In this document: positions 1 through 4,812 of the stretch, in pieces
Layout of the letters: each line of letters begins with the position of its first letter
How positions within the stretch are numbered: the first letter of the stretch is position 1
Source of the DNA: Candidatus Falkowbacteria bacterium CG02_land_8_20_14_3_00_36_14
GTDB taxonomy: Bacteria > Patescibacteriota > Patescibacteriia > Patescibacteriales > UM-FILTER-36-11
Direction: 5' to 3'
NCBI GenBank assembly: GCA_002781265.1
Contig: PETS01000117.1
Coordinates: 1-5,230, forward strand
DNA length: 5,230 nt
Notes under the pieces: model-generated
What the model was told of the DNA's origin: nothing
What the model saw: only the letters and a program-made list of their open reading frames with translations
The model's database searches: none
Made by a program: the position numbers and the translations under genes

Positions 1-1
1 G

Positions 2-196
2 ATTGATTTCAAAAATCCGTGGAATTATCTTGCTGAAATGCCCGCCAAAGCGAGGGGCGAAGCCCCGAGCGAGGCAACTAATCAACTTTGGTGGACTGTA
101 AGGGAATTGAACCCTTTACCTCCTGCGTGCAAAGCAGGCGCTCTGCCAAATGAGCTAACAGCCCATATTAATAATATAAAGGCATTTATAAATTAA
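2..196 (+). CDS. Possible 3' tail of a plus-strand gene, reading through the antisense of the tRNA (doubtful)
   Basis: One plus-strand frame is open from the left edge to a TAA at 194-196 (64 codons, no start in view needed). It begins IDFKNPWNYLAE, which looks protein-like, then passes through the GC-rich hairpin as AEMPAKARGEAPSEATNQ, and then through the complement of the tRNA as LWWTVRELNPLPPACKAGAL. The last part is the kind of peptide produced when antisense tRNA is translated and is not evidence of a protein by itself. Only the first 12 or so codons could belong to a real gene, whose body would lie outside the window. It may equally be chance openness over 195 bases. No function can be assigned. 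Confidence 0.25.
   Translation: MDFKNPWNYLAEMPAKARGEAPSEATNQLWWTVRELNPLPPACKAGALPNELTAHINNIKAFIN
44..75. repeat. GC-rich hairpin with GCGAAGC core next to the tRNA 3' end
   Basis: GGGGC (54-58) and GCCCC (62-66) form a perfect 5-bp stem around a GAA loop on the plus strand, or a TTC loop on the minus strand. The core GCGAAGC is known as an exceptionally stable DNA mini-hairpin. GCC (44-46) and GGC (73-75) could close it further, and GCGAGG occurs on both sides (50-55 and 69-74). It begins 13 nt past the CCA end of the minus-strand tRNA, so it could mark the end of that transcript, although no U-tract follows. It could also be a dispersed palindromic repeat. It stands out sharply from the AT-rich surroundings. 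Confidence 0.5.
89..164 (-). tRNA. tRNA-Ala (anticodon TGC), CCA encoded
   Basis: Read on the minus strand, the acceptor stem GGGCTGT (164 to 158) pairs with ACAGTCC (99 to 93). It contains the G3:U70 wobble, the classic alanine identity element. The D arm is GCTC/GAGC. The anticodon stem CCTGC/GCAGG encloses the loop TTTGCAC with anticodon TGC, which reads GCN alanine codons. The T arm is AAGGG/CCCTT with loop TTCAATT. The discriminator A (92) is followed by an encoded CCA (91-89). All stems are intact, so this should be a functional gene. It is the most secure call in the window. Confidence 0.97.
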
Positions 197-203
197 ATGT
201 TAA
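173..203 (-). promoter_or_regulatory. Possible tRNA-Ala promoter
   Basis: On the minus strand TTAACA (203-198) and TATATT (178-173) resemble sigma70 -35 and -10 boxes. The -10 would end 8 nt before the tRNA 5' end, as expected for a tRNA start. The 19-nt spacer is longer than ideal and the region is nearly all A/T, so chance similarity is likely. The tRNA may instead be read from the upstream gene. Confidence 0.3.
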
Positions 204-214
204 TTAATCAAACT

Positions 215-478
215 TTATTTATTTGGCATGCTATATTTTAAAAATGGGTATAATAGCCATTTTAAAAAGCCACTAATCATATTTGTAGAAATCAATATGC
301 CGAAAAATATTAATATTAAGCCGATAATTTTATAGCCCAATCTTGAGCCGCCGGAAGTATGCAAGAATTTTTCAAAAAATCCCATACTGCCAAAATTATT
401 CAGCATCCATTCTGATTTTTTAACAATAATAGCGCCGATAAAAATTAATATTAAGCCGATTATTATTTGTCCAAACAT
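215..478 (-). CDS. Small two-helix membrane protein with duplicated transmembrane segment
   Basis: The protein has 87 aa, an ATG start and a TAA stop. Two strongly hydrophobic helices (about residues 4-19 and 49-65) flank a soluble stretch with a GGSRLGYK segment. The helices are near copies: IIGLILIFIGAII (6-18) and IIGLILIFFGILI (51-63). A third, weaker hydrophobic or aromatic stretch (68-82) precedes a short basic tail. No Shine-Dalgarno motif precedes the ATG. I know similar two-helix proteins with a GGSR-type loop as frequent uncharacterised proteins of CPR bacteria; no function is established. The gene lies 48 nt behind the peptidase gene in the same direction and may share its transcript. 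The tRNA gene starts 50 nt further on. Confidence 0.8.
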   Translation of the reverse strand: MFGQIIIGLILIFIGAIIVKKSEWMLNNFGSMGFFEKFLHTSGGSRLGYKIIGLILIFFGILISTNMISGFLKWLLYPFLKYSMPNK

Positions 479-526
479 AATTTTAATATGTTATTGGTTA
501 TTTATTAAAATAAGCCAGCAAAAAAA

Positions 527-1855
527 TTATTTTATATAATTTAAAGGATTATATTTAATATTGTTTATGATTACTTCAAAATGCACATGCGGTCCGGTAG
601 AATGGCCGGTTGAACCCATCGCGGCGATGGTTTCGCCTTTTTCCACCTCTTGCCCTTTGCTGATAAAAAATTGGGATAAATGGGCATAGCGGGTTTTTTT
701 GCCTCCGCCATGATTAATTACTATTTGGTTTCCATAACCTTTCCCCCAGCCGACATATTCCGCCGTACCGGCATCAGCGGCATAAACGGGAGTGCCAAGC
801 TTATTAGCGATATCTATCGCGTAATGCCGCCAGGAAAAATATTGGGTAATGGTATGCCCGATAGTCGGCCAATTCATTTTATTTCCAGACACCGGACTGG
901 CGTTGGGAGCGTTGACTAAATTTTTTACAATACTAATGCCAGAATAGGCATTGGTAGCGGGCTTGGCATAGCCAGTTTTACTGCCTCCGGGAATTATTAA
1001 TTTTTGGCTAATTGCCAGCTTGCTGGCATCAGTCATCTTATTAATTTCCATGATTTTTAACCGATCAATTCTATATTTATCGGCAATTTTTTCCAAATTT
1101 TCTCCATTAGCGACTTTATGAGTGATGCCGCTAACCGGCAGAATCGCCAATTTATCTCCGGGTCTGATTATACTGTAAGAGCTTAAGTTGTTTTCCCATA
1201 AAATAGTGCTAACGCTAATGGCAAAATTTTCGGCAATAGTGCTGACTGTATCGCCGGGTGTTACTGTGTAGTCAACAATATCTTTTCTCGGCTGTTTGGT
1301 TTTTTGGGTTAATACTAAATCAGGCTTTCTTAAGGCTTGCCCATCCGGCATTATTCCATTCTCCTGGCTGTCGGCTTCTTCGGGATTAATTTTTATAGCC
1401 GGTTGGTTTTTAACACTGGATAAATTATCTAAATAAGTGTTTTGCGTTGGAGATATTATGGCTTCTTCATCAAAAAATTCTTCAATTATTTTTTCTTCTT
1501 CATTGGTATTGAATTCGTTTTCAATTAGGCTGGCTAATATTGTTTTCTCGGCTGGATTATTTATCGGATCAGCATTTATTTTAGATACTAAATTTGTATA
1601 AACCAATAAAATCGTTACCATTATCACAATAATATGCCCCAATTTTTGCTTGATTAAAAAAAGCCAAGGATTATCTTTAAATTTTGACCAGCCCAATCCT
1701 TTTATAAAATAAAGATAGGCGGAATATACCTTAATTATTATTTTATAAAAAATAAAATATAATATTATTCTTACCGGCTTGAATATTATACTAACAAAAA
1801 AAGCCGTTAATAGCTTCTTTAGTATAATTATTAGCCTTACTAAGAATATTAGCAA
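527..1855 (-). CDS. LysM-LysM-M23 peptidoglycan endopeptidase, membrane-anchored
   Basis: This 442-aa protein is predicted to cut peptide cross-bridges of peptidoglycan outside the membrane. Residues 1-50 are very hydrophobic and basic, a second membrane segment lies at about 74-91, and an acidic linker spans 92-190. Two LysM glycan-binding domains follow (about 195-240, with VTPGDTVSTIAENF, and 244-289, with VANGENLEKIADKY). The C-terminal M23 domain (about 330-440) keeps all its key residues. Zinc ligands are H344 and D348 (in HYAID) and H425 (in HVH), and catalytic histidines are H392 (in YAHL) and H423. It should therefore be active, and is not a degenerate divisome regulator. The start used here is TTG (1853-1855). 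No in-frame ATG lies before residue 79, which would lose the N-terminal membrane part, and the frame is open up to a TAA at 1898-1900, so the exact start is uncertain. It probably acts in wall remodelling or cell separation. Confidence 0.93.
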   Translation of the reverse strand: MLIFLVRLIIILKKLLTAFFVSIIFKPVRIILYFIFYKIIIKVYSAYLYFIKGLGWSKFKDNPWLFLIKQKLGHIIVIMVTILLVYTNLVSKINADPINNPAEKTILASLIENEFNTNEEEKIIEEFFDEEAIISPTQNTYLDNLSSVKNQPAIKINPEEADSQENGIMPDGQALRKPDLVLTQKTKQPRKDIVDYTVTPGDTVSTIAENFAISVSTILWENNLSSYSIIRPGDKLAILPVSGITHKVANGENLEKIADKYRIDRLKIMEINKMTDASKLAISQKLIIPGGSKTGYAKPATNAYSGISIVKNLVNAPNASPVSGNKMNWPTIGHTITQYFSWRHYAIDIANKLGTPVYAADAGTAEYVGWGKGYGNQIVINHGGGKKTRYAHLSQFFISKGQEVEKGETIAAMGSTGHSTGPHVHFEVIINNIKYNPLNYIK

Positions 1856-1921
1856 ATATATGAATGTTTTTTTTATTTTTCTCTGTATATATTTATTTTA
1901 AGTAATTATAAAATATAAAAT

Positions 1922-1950
1922 ATAATAACATTTTATATTTGATTGGTCAA
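1922..1950 (-). promoter_or_regulatory. Sigma70-type promoter with extended -10, for the M23 peptidase gene
   Basis: On the minus strand TTGACC (1950-1945) and TATTAT (1927-1922) are separated by exactly 17 nt. TGT (1930-1928) directly precedes the -10 box and gives an extended -10 motif (TGnTATTAT). The start point would fall near 1914, leaving a leader of about 60 nt before the TTG start. It is the best-matching promoter in the window and implies the peptidase gene is transcribed independently of the exonuclease gene upstream. Confidence 0.65.
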
Positions 1951-1979
1951 TTATGCTTAAATGGAAGTATAATTTTTTT
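1949..1979 (+). terminator. Terminator-like hairpin with T-tract, oriented for plus-strand transcripts
   Basis: AATTATGCTT (1949-1958) and AAGTATAATT (1965-1974) form a 10-bp stem with one G.U pair and loop AAATGG, followed by a T run to 1979. In this orientation it would stop plus-strand (antisense) transcription about to enter the exonuclease gene. Read on the minus strand the same arms have an A.C mismatch and no U-tract, so it is a poor terminator for the exonuclease transcript itself. The stem is AT-rich and therefore weak. It overlaps two bases of the peptidase promoter's -35 box. Confidence 0.4.
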
Positions 1980-2805
1980 ATTTGGCGTCTTGCAAAGCTT
2001 TTTTTACGAGATGTTTAATTCTATCCGGGAAATTAGATTTTAATATCCATTTTAAAAATTTCGGATCTGTTTTTGCCACTTTGATTAAGGGCATATTTTT
2101 ATATTTAGAAAAAGAAAAATAAGCATCGCCATTATTCCAAATGATTTTTCTTCTAATATCTAATAGTTTTATATTTCTGTCATCGCTGTTTATTTTTTTA
2201 ATAAATTCCCAATCCCTTACTTCTTTATATATTTTTAGTTGTTTTTCTAGTATTTTTATGGCCGCTTGGACATCTAATATCGCTTTATGATCATCAGCAT
2301 ATTCTTTTTGGCAATAAAATTTATACGCGGCCGATAAAATCGGCGGTTCCATATAATGATAAATAATTTTTGAGTCAAAAATTTTTGCCGTTGTATAATC
2401 AAAATCCATTCCTACTCTGATAAATTCCCGGCGCAGTAGCGGCAGATAAAAATCTATAATATTATATCCTCCATAACAACTATTATTAAATATTTCCCAT
2501 AATTCCTGGGCCAAGTCCATAAATTTAGGCTTGTCTGATAAATCCTTGTTTTTTATGCCGTTAATTTCCGTGATTTCTTTGGAAATTTTTATTTCCGGAT
2601 TAAGCAAAATATCGCCTTTTTTTATTTTGCCGTTAGGCCAAATTTTTACATAAGCGATTTCAATTATTTTATCCTTGCTAATTTCCAATCCGGTAGTTTC
2701 TAAATTAAAAATAATTAATGGTTTGTCTAATTCTATCAGATTATTAATTTTTTCAGGATTAATGTTAAACTTTTTTATTTTTAATAAATAAGACATTATT
2801 AGCAT
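1978..2805 (-). CDS. DnaQ-like DEDDh 3'-5' exonuclease with ExoX-type C-terminal domain; first catalytic Asp replaced
   Basis: This 275-aa protein has a DnaQ/ExoX-type exonuclease fold (about residues 28-190). Motif I reads FNLETTG (33-39), where the family has FDxETTG, so the first metal-binding Asp is Asn34 (codon AAT). The other key residues remain: E36, N115 and D118 in motif II (YNIIDF), and H173 with D178 in motif III (DHKAILD). Residues about 225-272 (YFSFSKYKNMPLIKVAKTDPK and the following basic helix) resemble the small C-terminal domain of exodeoxyribonuclease X-like proteins. The family removes nucleotides from DNA 3' ends in repair or proofreading; the Asn may weaken this. The start could be ATG 2803-2805 or ATG 2794-2796 three codons later; neither has a Shine-Dalgarno motif. 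It lies 24 nt behind the DUF475 gene, probably in one transcript. Confidence 0.88.
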   Translation of the reverse strand: MLIMSYLLKIKKFNINPEKINNLIELDKPLIIFNLETTGLEISKDKIIEIAYVKIWPNGKIKKGDILLNPEIKISKEITEINGIKNKDLSDKPKFMDLAQELWEIFNNSCYGGYNIIDFYLPLLRREFIRVGMDFDYTTAKIFDSKIIYHYMEPPILSAAYKFYCQKEYADDHKAILDVQAAIKILEKQLKIYKEVRDWEFIKKINSDDRNIKLLDIRRKIIWNNGDAYFSFSKYKNMPLIKVAKTDPKFLKWILKSNFPDRIKHLVKKALQDAK

Positions 2806-2829
2806 ATTTAGTATTTACTTATTATTTTT

Positions 2830-3753
2830 TTATTTACCCCTATTAAGTTCAACTAAAGATTTATAGAAAAAATAGCCGATAATGCCGAAGGTTGCGACTG
2901 GCGTAAACCAGCTGGGAATATTAGCGCCAAAACTATCCGCCAGCATGATAACGCCCAAAGATAAAATAGAATACATGGCGCCATTTTTAAGATAAGCGTA
3001 TTTTTTTATTTTAGTTATATTGCTAACGGTTATATGCCTTAAAATAAACGCGCCGATGCCGTTGCCCAGCACGATCAGCGGCACGGATAAAGTAAAAGCA
3101 AAAGCGCCAAGCACCCCGTCTATGGAAAATGTGGTGTCTATAACTTCTAAGTATAAATTTTTGCTTAGGTCGCTTAAATTATTCGCGCTGGCAATTAATT
3201 CCTTTTCACTTTGTTCGGCATTTTGTTTAAAGCCGTGAGTGATGAAAAAAACAGAAGAGCCCACAACCACGCCAAATGCCATCATCTGATTAATTTTTAG
3301 GGCATACCATACAATTATGGATAATATTACTGATACTACGGCAAAAAACCAAACGCCCTGCGAATGGAAAAATTTTTCTCCTTTGAGCCCGTAATTTTTT
3401 GGCTCTAAAAACAGCCAGTGGAAAAATAAAAATATTAAAAAAATGCCCCCGCCGGCTAAAAGAATCGGTGCGGATTTTTCAATTGATTCCAAAACTACCG
3501 GATCGTTGCTGAATGATGCCGTGAGCGCTTTAATCGGCCCGAGCGCCGGATTAGCCGCCCAAATAATCATCCAGGGCAACAGTCCTCTGATTACCAGCAC
3601 TGCGAACAACATGCCCCAAAGCAAAAACCATTGGCGCGCCCGGCGGCTCATAGTGGAAAGCACTTCGGCATTGATTATAGCATTGTCTATACTGCTTATT
3701 ATTTCAAATAAGCACAAGCCGCTGGCAGTTAAAATTATCGTTATCGGATTCAT
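2830..3753 (-). CDS. DUF475 / TerC-superfamily integral membrane protein
   Basis: The protein has 307 aa with seven to nine hydrophobic segments (roughly 3-19, 43-66, 96-116, 133-151, 156-172, 205-240, 258-275 and 283-299). Two internal motifs mark the TerC superfamily: SSIDNAI (20-26) in the first helix and DTTFSIDGVLGAFAF (206-220), each with an intramembrane acidic residue. The opening MNPITIILTASGLCLFEIISS and the stretch VPLIVLGNGIGA are typical of the DUF475 branch. Relatives such as TerC, Alx and YkoY are linked to tellurite resistance and manganese export. Transport of a divalent metal is a reasonable inference but is not shown here. The length is normal for the family and the gene is intact. 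The ATG at 3751-3753 lacks a Shine-Dalgarno motif. No manganese riboswitch can lie close upstream, because the insertion-element end begins about 20 nt away. Confidence 0.9.
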   Translation of the reverse strand: MNPITIILTASGLCLFEIISSIDNAIINAEVLSTMSRRARQWFLLWGMLFAVLVIRGLLPWMIIWAANPALGPIKALTASFSNDPVVLESIEKSAPILLAGGGIFLIFLFFHWLFLEPKNYGLKGEKFFHSQGVWFFAVVSVILSIIVWYALKINQMMAFGVVVGSSVFFITHGFKQNAEQSEKELIASANNLSDLSKNLYLEVIDTTFSIDGVLGAFAFTLSVPLIVLGNGIGAFILRHITVSNITKIKKYAYLKNGAMYSILSLGVIMLADSFGANIPSWFTPVATFGIIGYFFYKSLVELNRGK

Positions 3754-3774
3754 ATAATTTTAATCGAGAGAATT

Positions 3775-3795
3775 CCTCGTAGCTCTGCTGCGGGG
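3775..3795 (+). repeat. Left-end hairpin of the IS200-type element
   Basis: CCTCGTAGC (3775-3783) pairs with GCTGCGGGG (3787-3795) over nine positions around a TCT loop, using two G.T pairs. IS200/IS605 elements carry such imperfect hairpins near their ends; the transposase binds them as single-stranded DNA on one strand only. Because the two G.T pairs become A.C mismatches on the complement, this hairpin is clearly more stable on the plus strand, the coding strand of the transposase. Confidence 0.7.
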
Positions 3796-3821
3796 TTATG
3801 CGTGGCGAGCAGGCAGTATGA

Positions 3822-3843
3822 TATAATTAGGTCATGACTGACC
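3822..3843 (+). promoter_or_regulatory. tnpA -10 box and start-codon hairpin
   Basis: A perfect TATAAT (3822-3827) lies 6 nt before the transposase ATG (3834-3836), so transcription would start at or next to the start codon. No good -35 is seen. GGTCA (3830-3834) and TGACC (3839-3843) form a small stem that includes the start codon, which could reduce translation; low expression is typical of IS200 transposases. Confidence 0.4.
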
Positions 3844-4028
3844 ATATAATCAAAAGACATAATAAAACGGTAATATTATATCATCTTATCTGTCCGACAA
3901 AATATCGCAAAAAAGTTTTTACGGAAGAGGTGGAAAAAACTCTCAAAGAAGTTTTCGGACAGTCTGGCGCCGCCTATTTCTTTTCGGGTTTCTTCATTAT
4001 AAACAAATACTTAAAACCTCTCAAATAA
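3834..4028 (+). pseudogene. tnpA: IS200-like transposase (Y1_Tnp) fragment, N-terminal part only
   Basis: The frame encodes 64 aa. The first about 40 residues, including IIKRHNKTVILYHLICPTKY, RKKVFTEEV and TLKEV, match the start of IS200/IS605-family TnpA, whose usual length is about 130-150 aa. After codon 40 (near 3954) the reading continues as FGQSGAAYFF and unrelated residues until TAA at 4026-4028. That tail lies over the antisense of the methyltransferase's C-terminus and is not transposase. The HUH motif and catalytic Tyr, which lie further downstream in the family, are missing, so the product cannot be active. It is convergent with the methyltransferase gene, so the two frames overlap tail to tail (3974-4028). 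Confidence 0.75.
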
Positions 4029-4623
4029 AAATTAAACTGCCTTGCTCTATTATGCCAAACACCTGTGTTTGAAGTTTGATTATGTCTAGTTAAACAAACT
4101 ACATCAACTGGTACAAAATATTTTTCCAGTCTTGGCCAAAGTAAAAATCCAACGGCAGTAAATTTTTTCTTTATCCATTGGTCTGCGATAACCCAGCCGA
4201 TTGCTTTACCGGGTTTCAAAATTCTCGCGATTTCAGAAGCTACTTTTTCTAATTCGTCATAAAATTCTGTTTTCTCACATGAAATTTTACCAATACATTT
4301 TTCATCGTCAGAATACTTAATATTATCGGAATATGGCGAATCAATAAAAACGAAATCAACAGAATTATCTTTAAGTGGGATTTTCCGAGAATCGTTTTTA
4401 ATAACATCGGGACGAATAATGTTTAAGTCATAGCCGATTACTTTTCGGTTTAATTCTTTGGCGACATCAATCGTCGTCCCACTCCCGCACATTGGGTCAA
4501 CAACTAAATCGCCTTCTTTTGTGTATCTCTGGAGTAAATTCCAAATAACAAAAGCAGGCGTTACTCCGTTATATTTATTATTCCCGTGTGGCTTATCGCC
4601 ATAATTTTGTCTCGGAAAATCAT
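3974..4623 (-). CDS. DNA methyltransferase (N6-adenine/N4-cytosine type) of a restriction-modification cassette; start codon problematic
   Basis: The product should transfer a methyl group from S-adenosylmethionine to DNA. The frame is open from 4648 to TAG 3974-3976. Protein-like conserved sequence starts at about 4621 (DFPRQNYGDKPHGNNKYNG), then GVTPAFVIWNLL, then the SAM-binding motif I VVDPMCGSGTT, GYDLN with an acidic residue in the motif II position, and the catalytic motif IV FIDSPYSDNIKYS, where most relatives have D/N/S-PP-Y. The motif order is I before IV. The C-terminus (NQTSNTGVWHNRARQFNFYLRG) looks complete and there is no obvious separate target-recognition domain. The first in-frame ATG, at 4490-4492, falls inside motif I and would leave a dead protein of 172 aa. 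An ATG at 4621-4623, 2 nt after the stop of the 60-aa gene, is one base out of frame; one extra base in the A run at 4616-4619 would join it to give 216 aa. No in-frame ATG, GTG or TTG lies between 4493 and 4648. Confidence 0.8.
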
Positions 4624-4625
4624 TT

Positions 4626-4808
4626 TTATTTTTGAATGTAAAACTGCTTCAAATTCTGCCGAACCCAATCATAAAAATCAATCTCTAAAAATTTCAGAAA
4701 ATCTTCAAATTTCCCCGCTGAAAATTCAATTTTGTTCTTTTCGCAGTACTCTTGAAATAATTTTTCTATTTCGGGGATATTTATTGTTGTTGTAAATTTT
4801 TCACTCAT
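4626..4808 (-). CDS. Unknown 60-aa protein between HNH nuclease and methyltransferase
   Basis: The protein has 60 residues and an ATG at 4806-4808, 4 nt behind the stop of the HNH gene; it ends with TAA just before the methyltransferase's conserved region. It is charged and rich in aromatic residues, with a probably helical composition: a first segment IPEIEKLFQEYCEKNKIEF (11-29) and a second KFEDFLKFLEIDFYDWVRQ (33-51). It has no membrane segment and no helix-turn-helix that I can recognise with confidence. The tight spacing on both sides places it in the operon. It could be a small accessory or regulatory protein of the restriction-modification system, or the front of the methyltransferase separated by a frameshift. 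I do not recognise the family. Confidence 0.6.
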   Translation of the reverse strand: MSEKFTTTINIPEIEKLFQEYCEKNKIEFSAGKFEDFLKFLEIDFYDWVRQNLKQFYIQK

Positions 4809-4812
4809 ATTG

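Larger units (their letters stand above)
3765..3955 (+). mobile_element. Truncated IS200/IS605-family insertion sequence (left end plus start of tnpA)
   Basis: The segment holds a subterminal hairpin (3775-3795), a promoter and the N-terminal coding part of a Y1-type (HUH) transposase. Similarity to the transposase stops near 3955. The missing part should carry the His-hydrophobe-His motif, the catalytic tyrosine and the right end. Nothing resembling those follows, because the sequence becomes the antisense of the methyltransferase gene. The remnant cannot move by itself. The left boundary is uncertain; 3765 is chosen because a small inverted repeat CGAG...CTCG (3765-3779) overlaps the foot of the hairpin. 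Confidence 0.7.

Noticed and set aside
502..545. Weak AT hairpin plus T-run at the end of the peptidase gene as a terminator
   Set aside because: AATTAT/ATAATT with a T run exists on the minus strand, but it is all A/T, overlaps the last codons, and would be very unstable; read-through into the 87-aa gene is as likely.
680..919. Plus-strand open frame of 79 codons
   Set aside because: It lies wholly antisense to the M23 domain coding region and shows no protein-like motif.
3020..3238. Plus-strand open frame of 72 codons
   Set aside because: Antisense to the DUF475 gene, whose protein has clear family motifs; no independent support.
3443..3757. Plus-strand open frame of 104 codons
   Set aside because: Antisense to the start of the DUF475 gene; it is open only because of the codon bias of that gene.
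3890..3962. Perfect 8-bp inverted repeat CTGTCCGA (3890-3897) / TCGGACAG (3955-3962)
   Set aside because: One arm is inside conserved transposase codons and the other at the break point. Eight bases over this distance can be chance; I could not tie it to an IS end or a deletion mechanism.
4586..4795. Plus-strand open frame of 69 codons
   Set aside because: Antisense to the 60-aa gene and the methyltransferase front; composition looks random.
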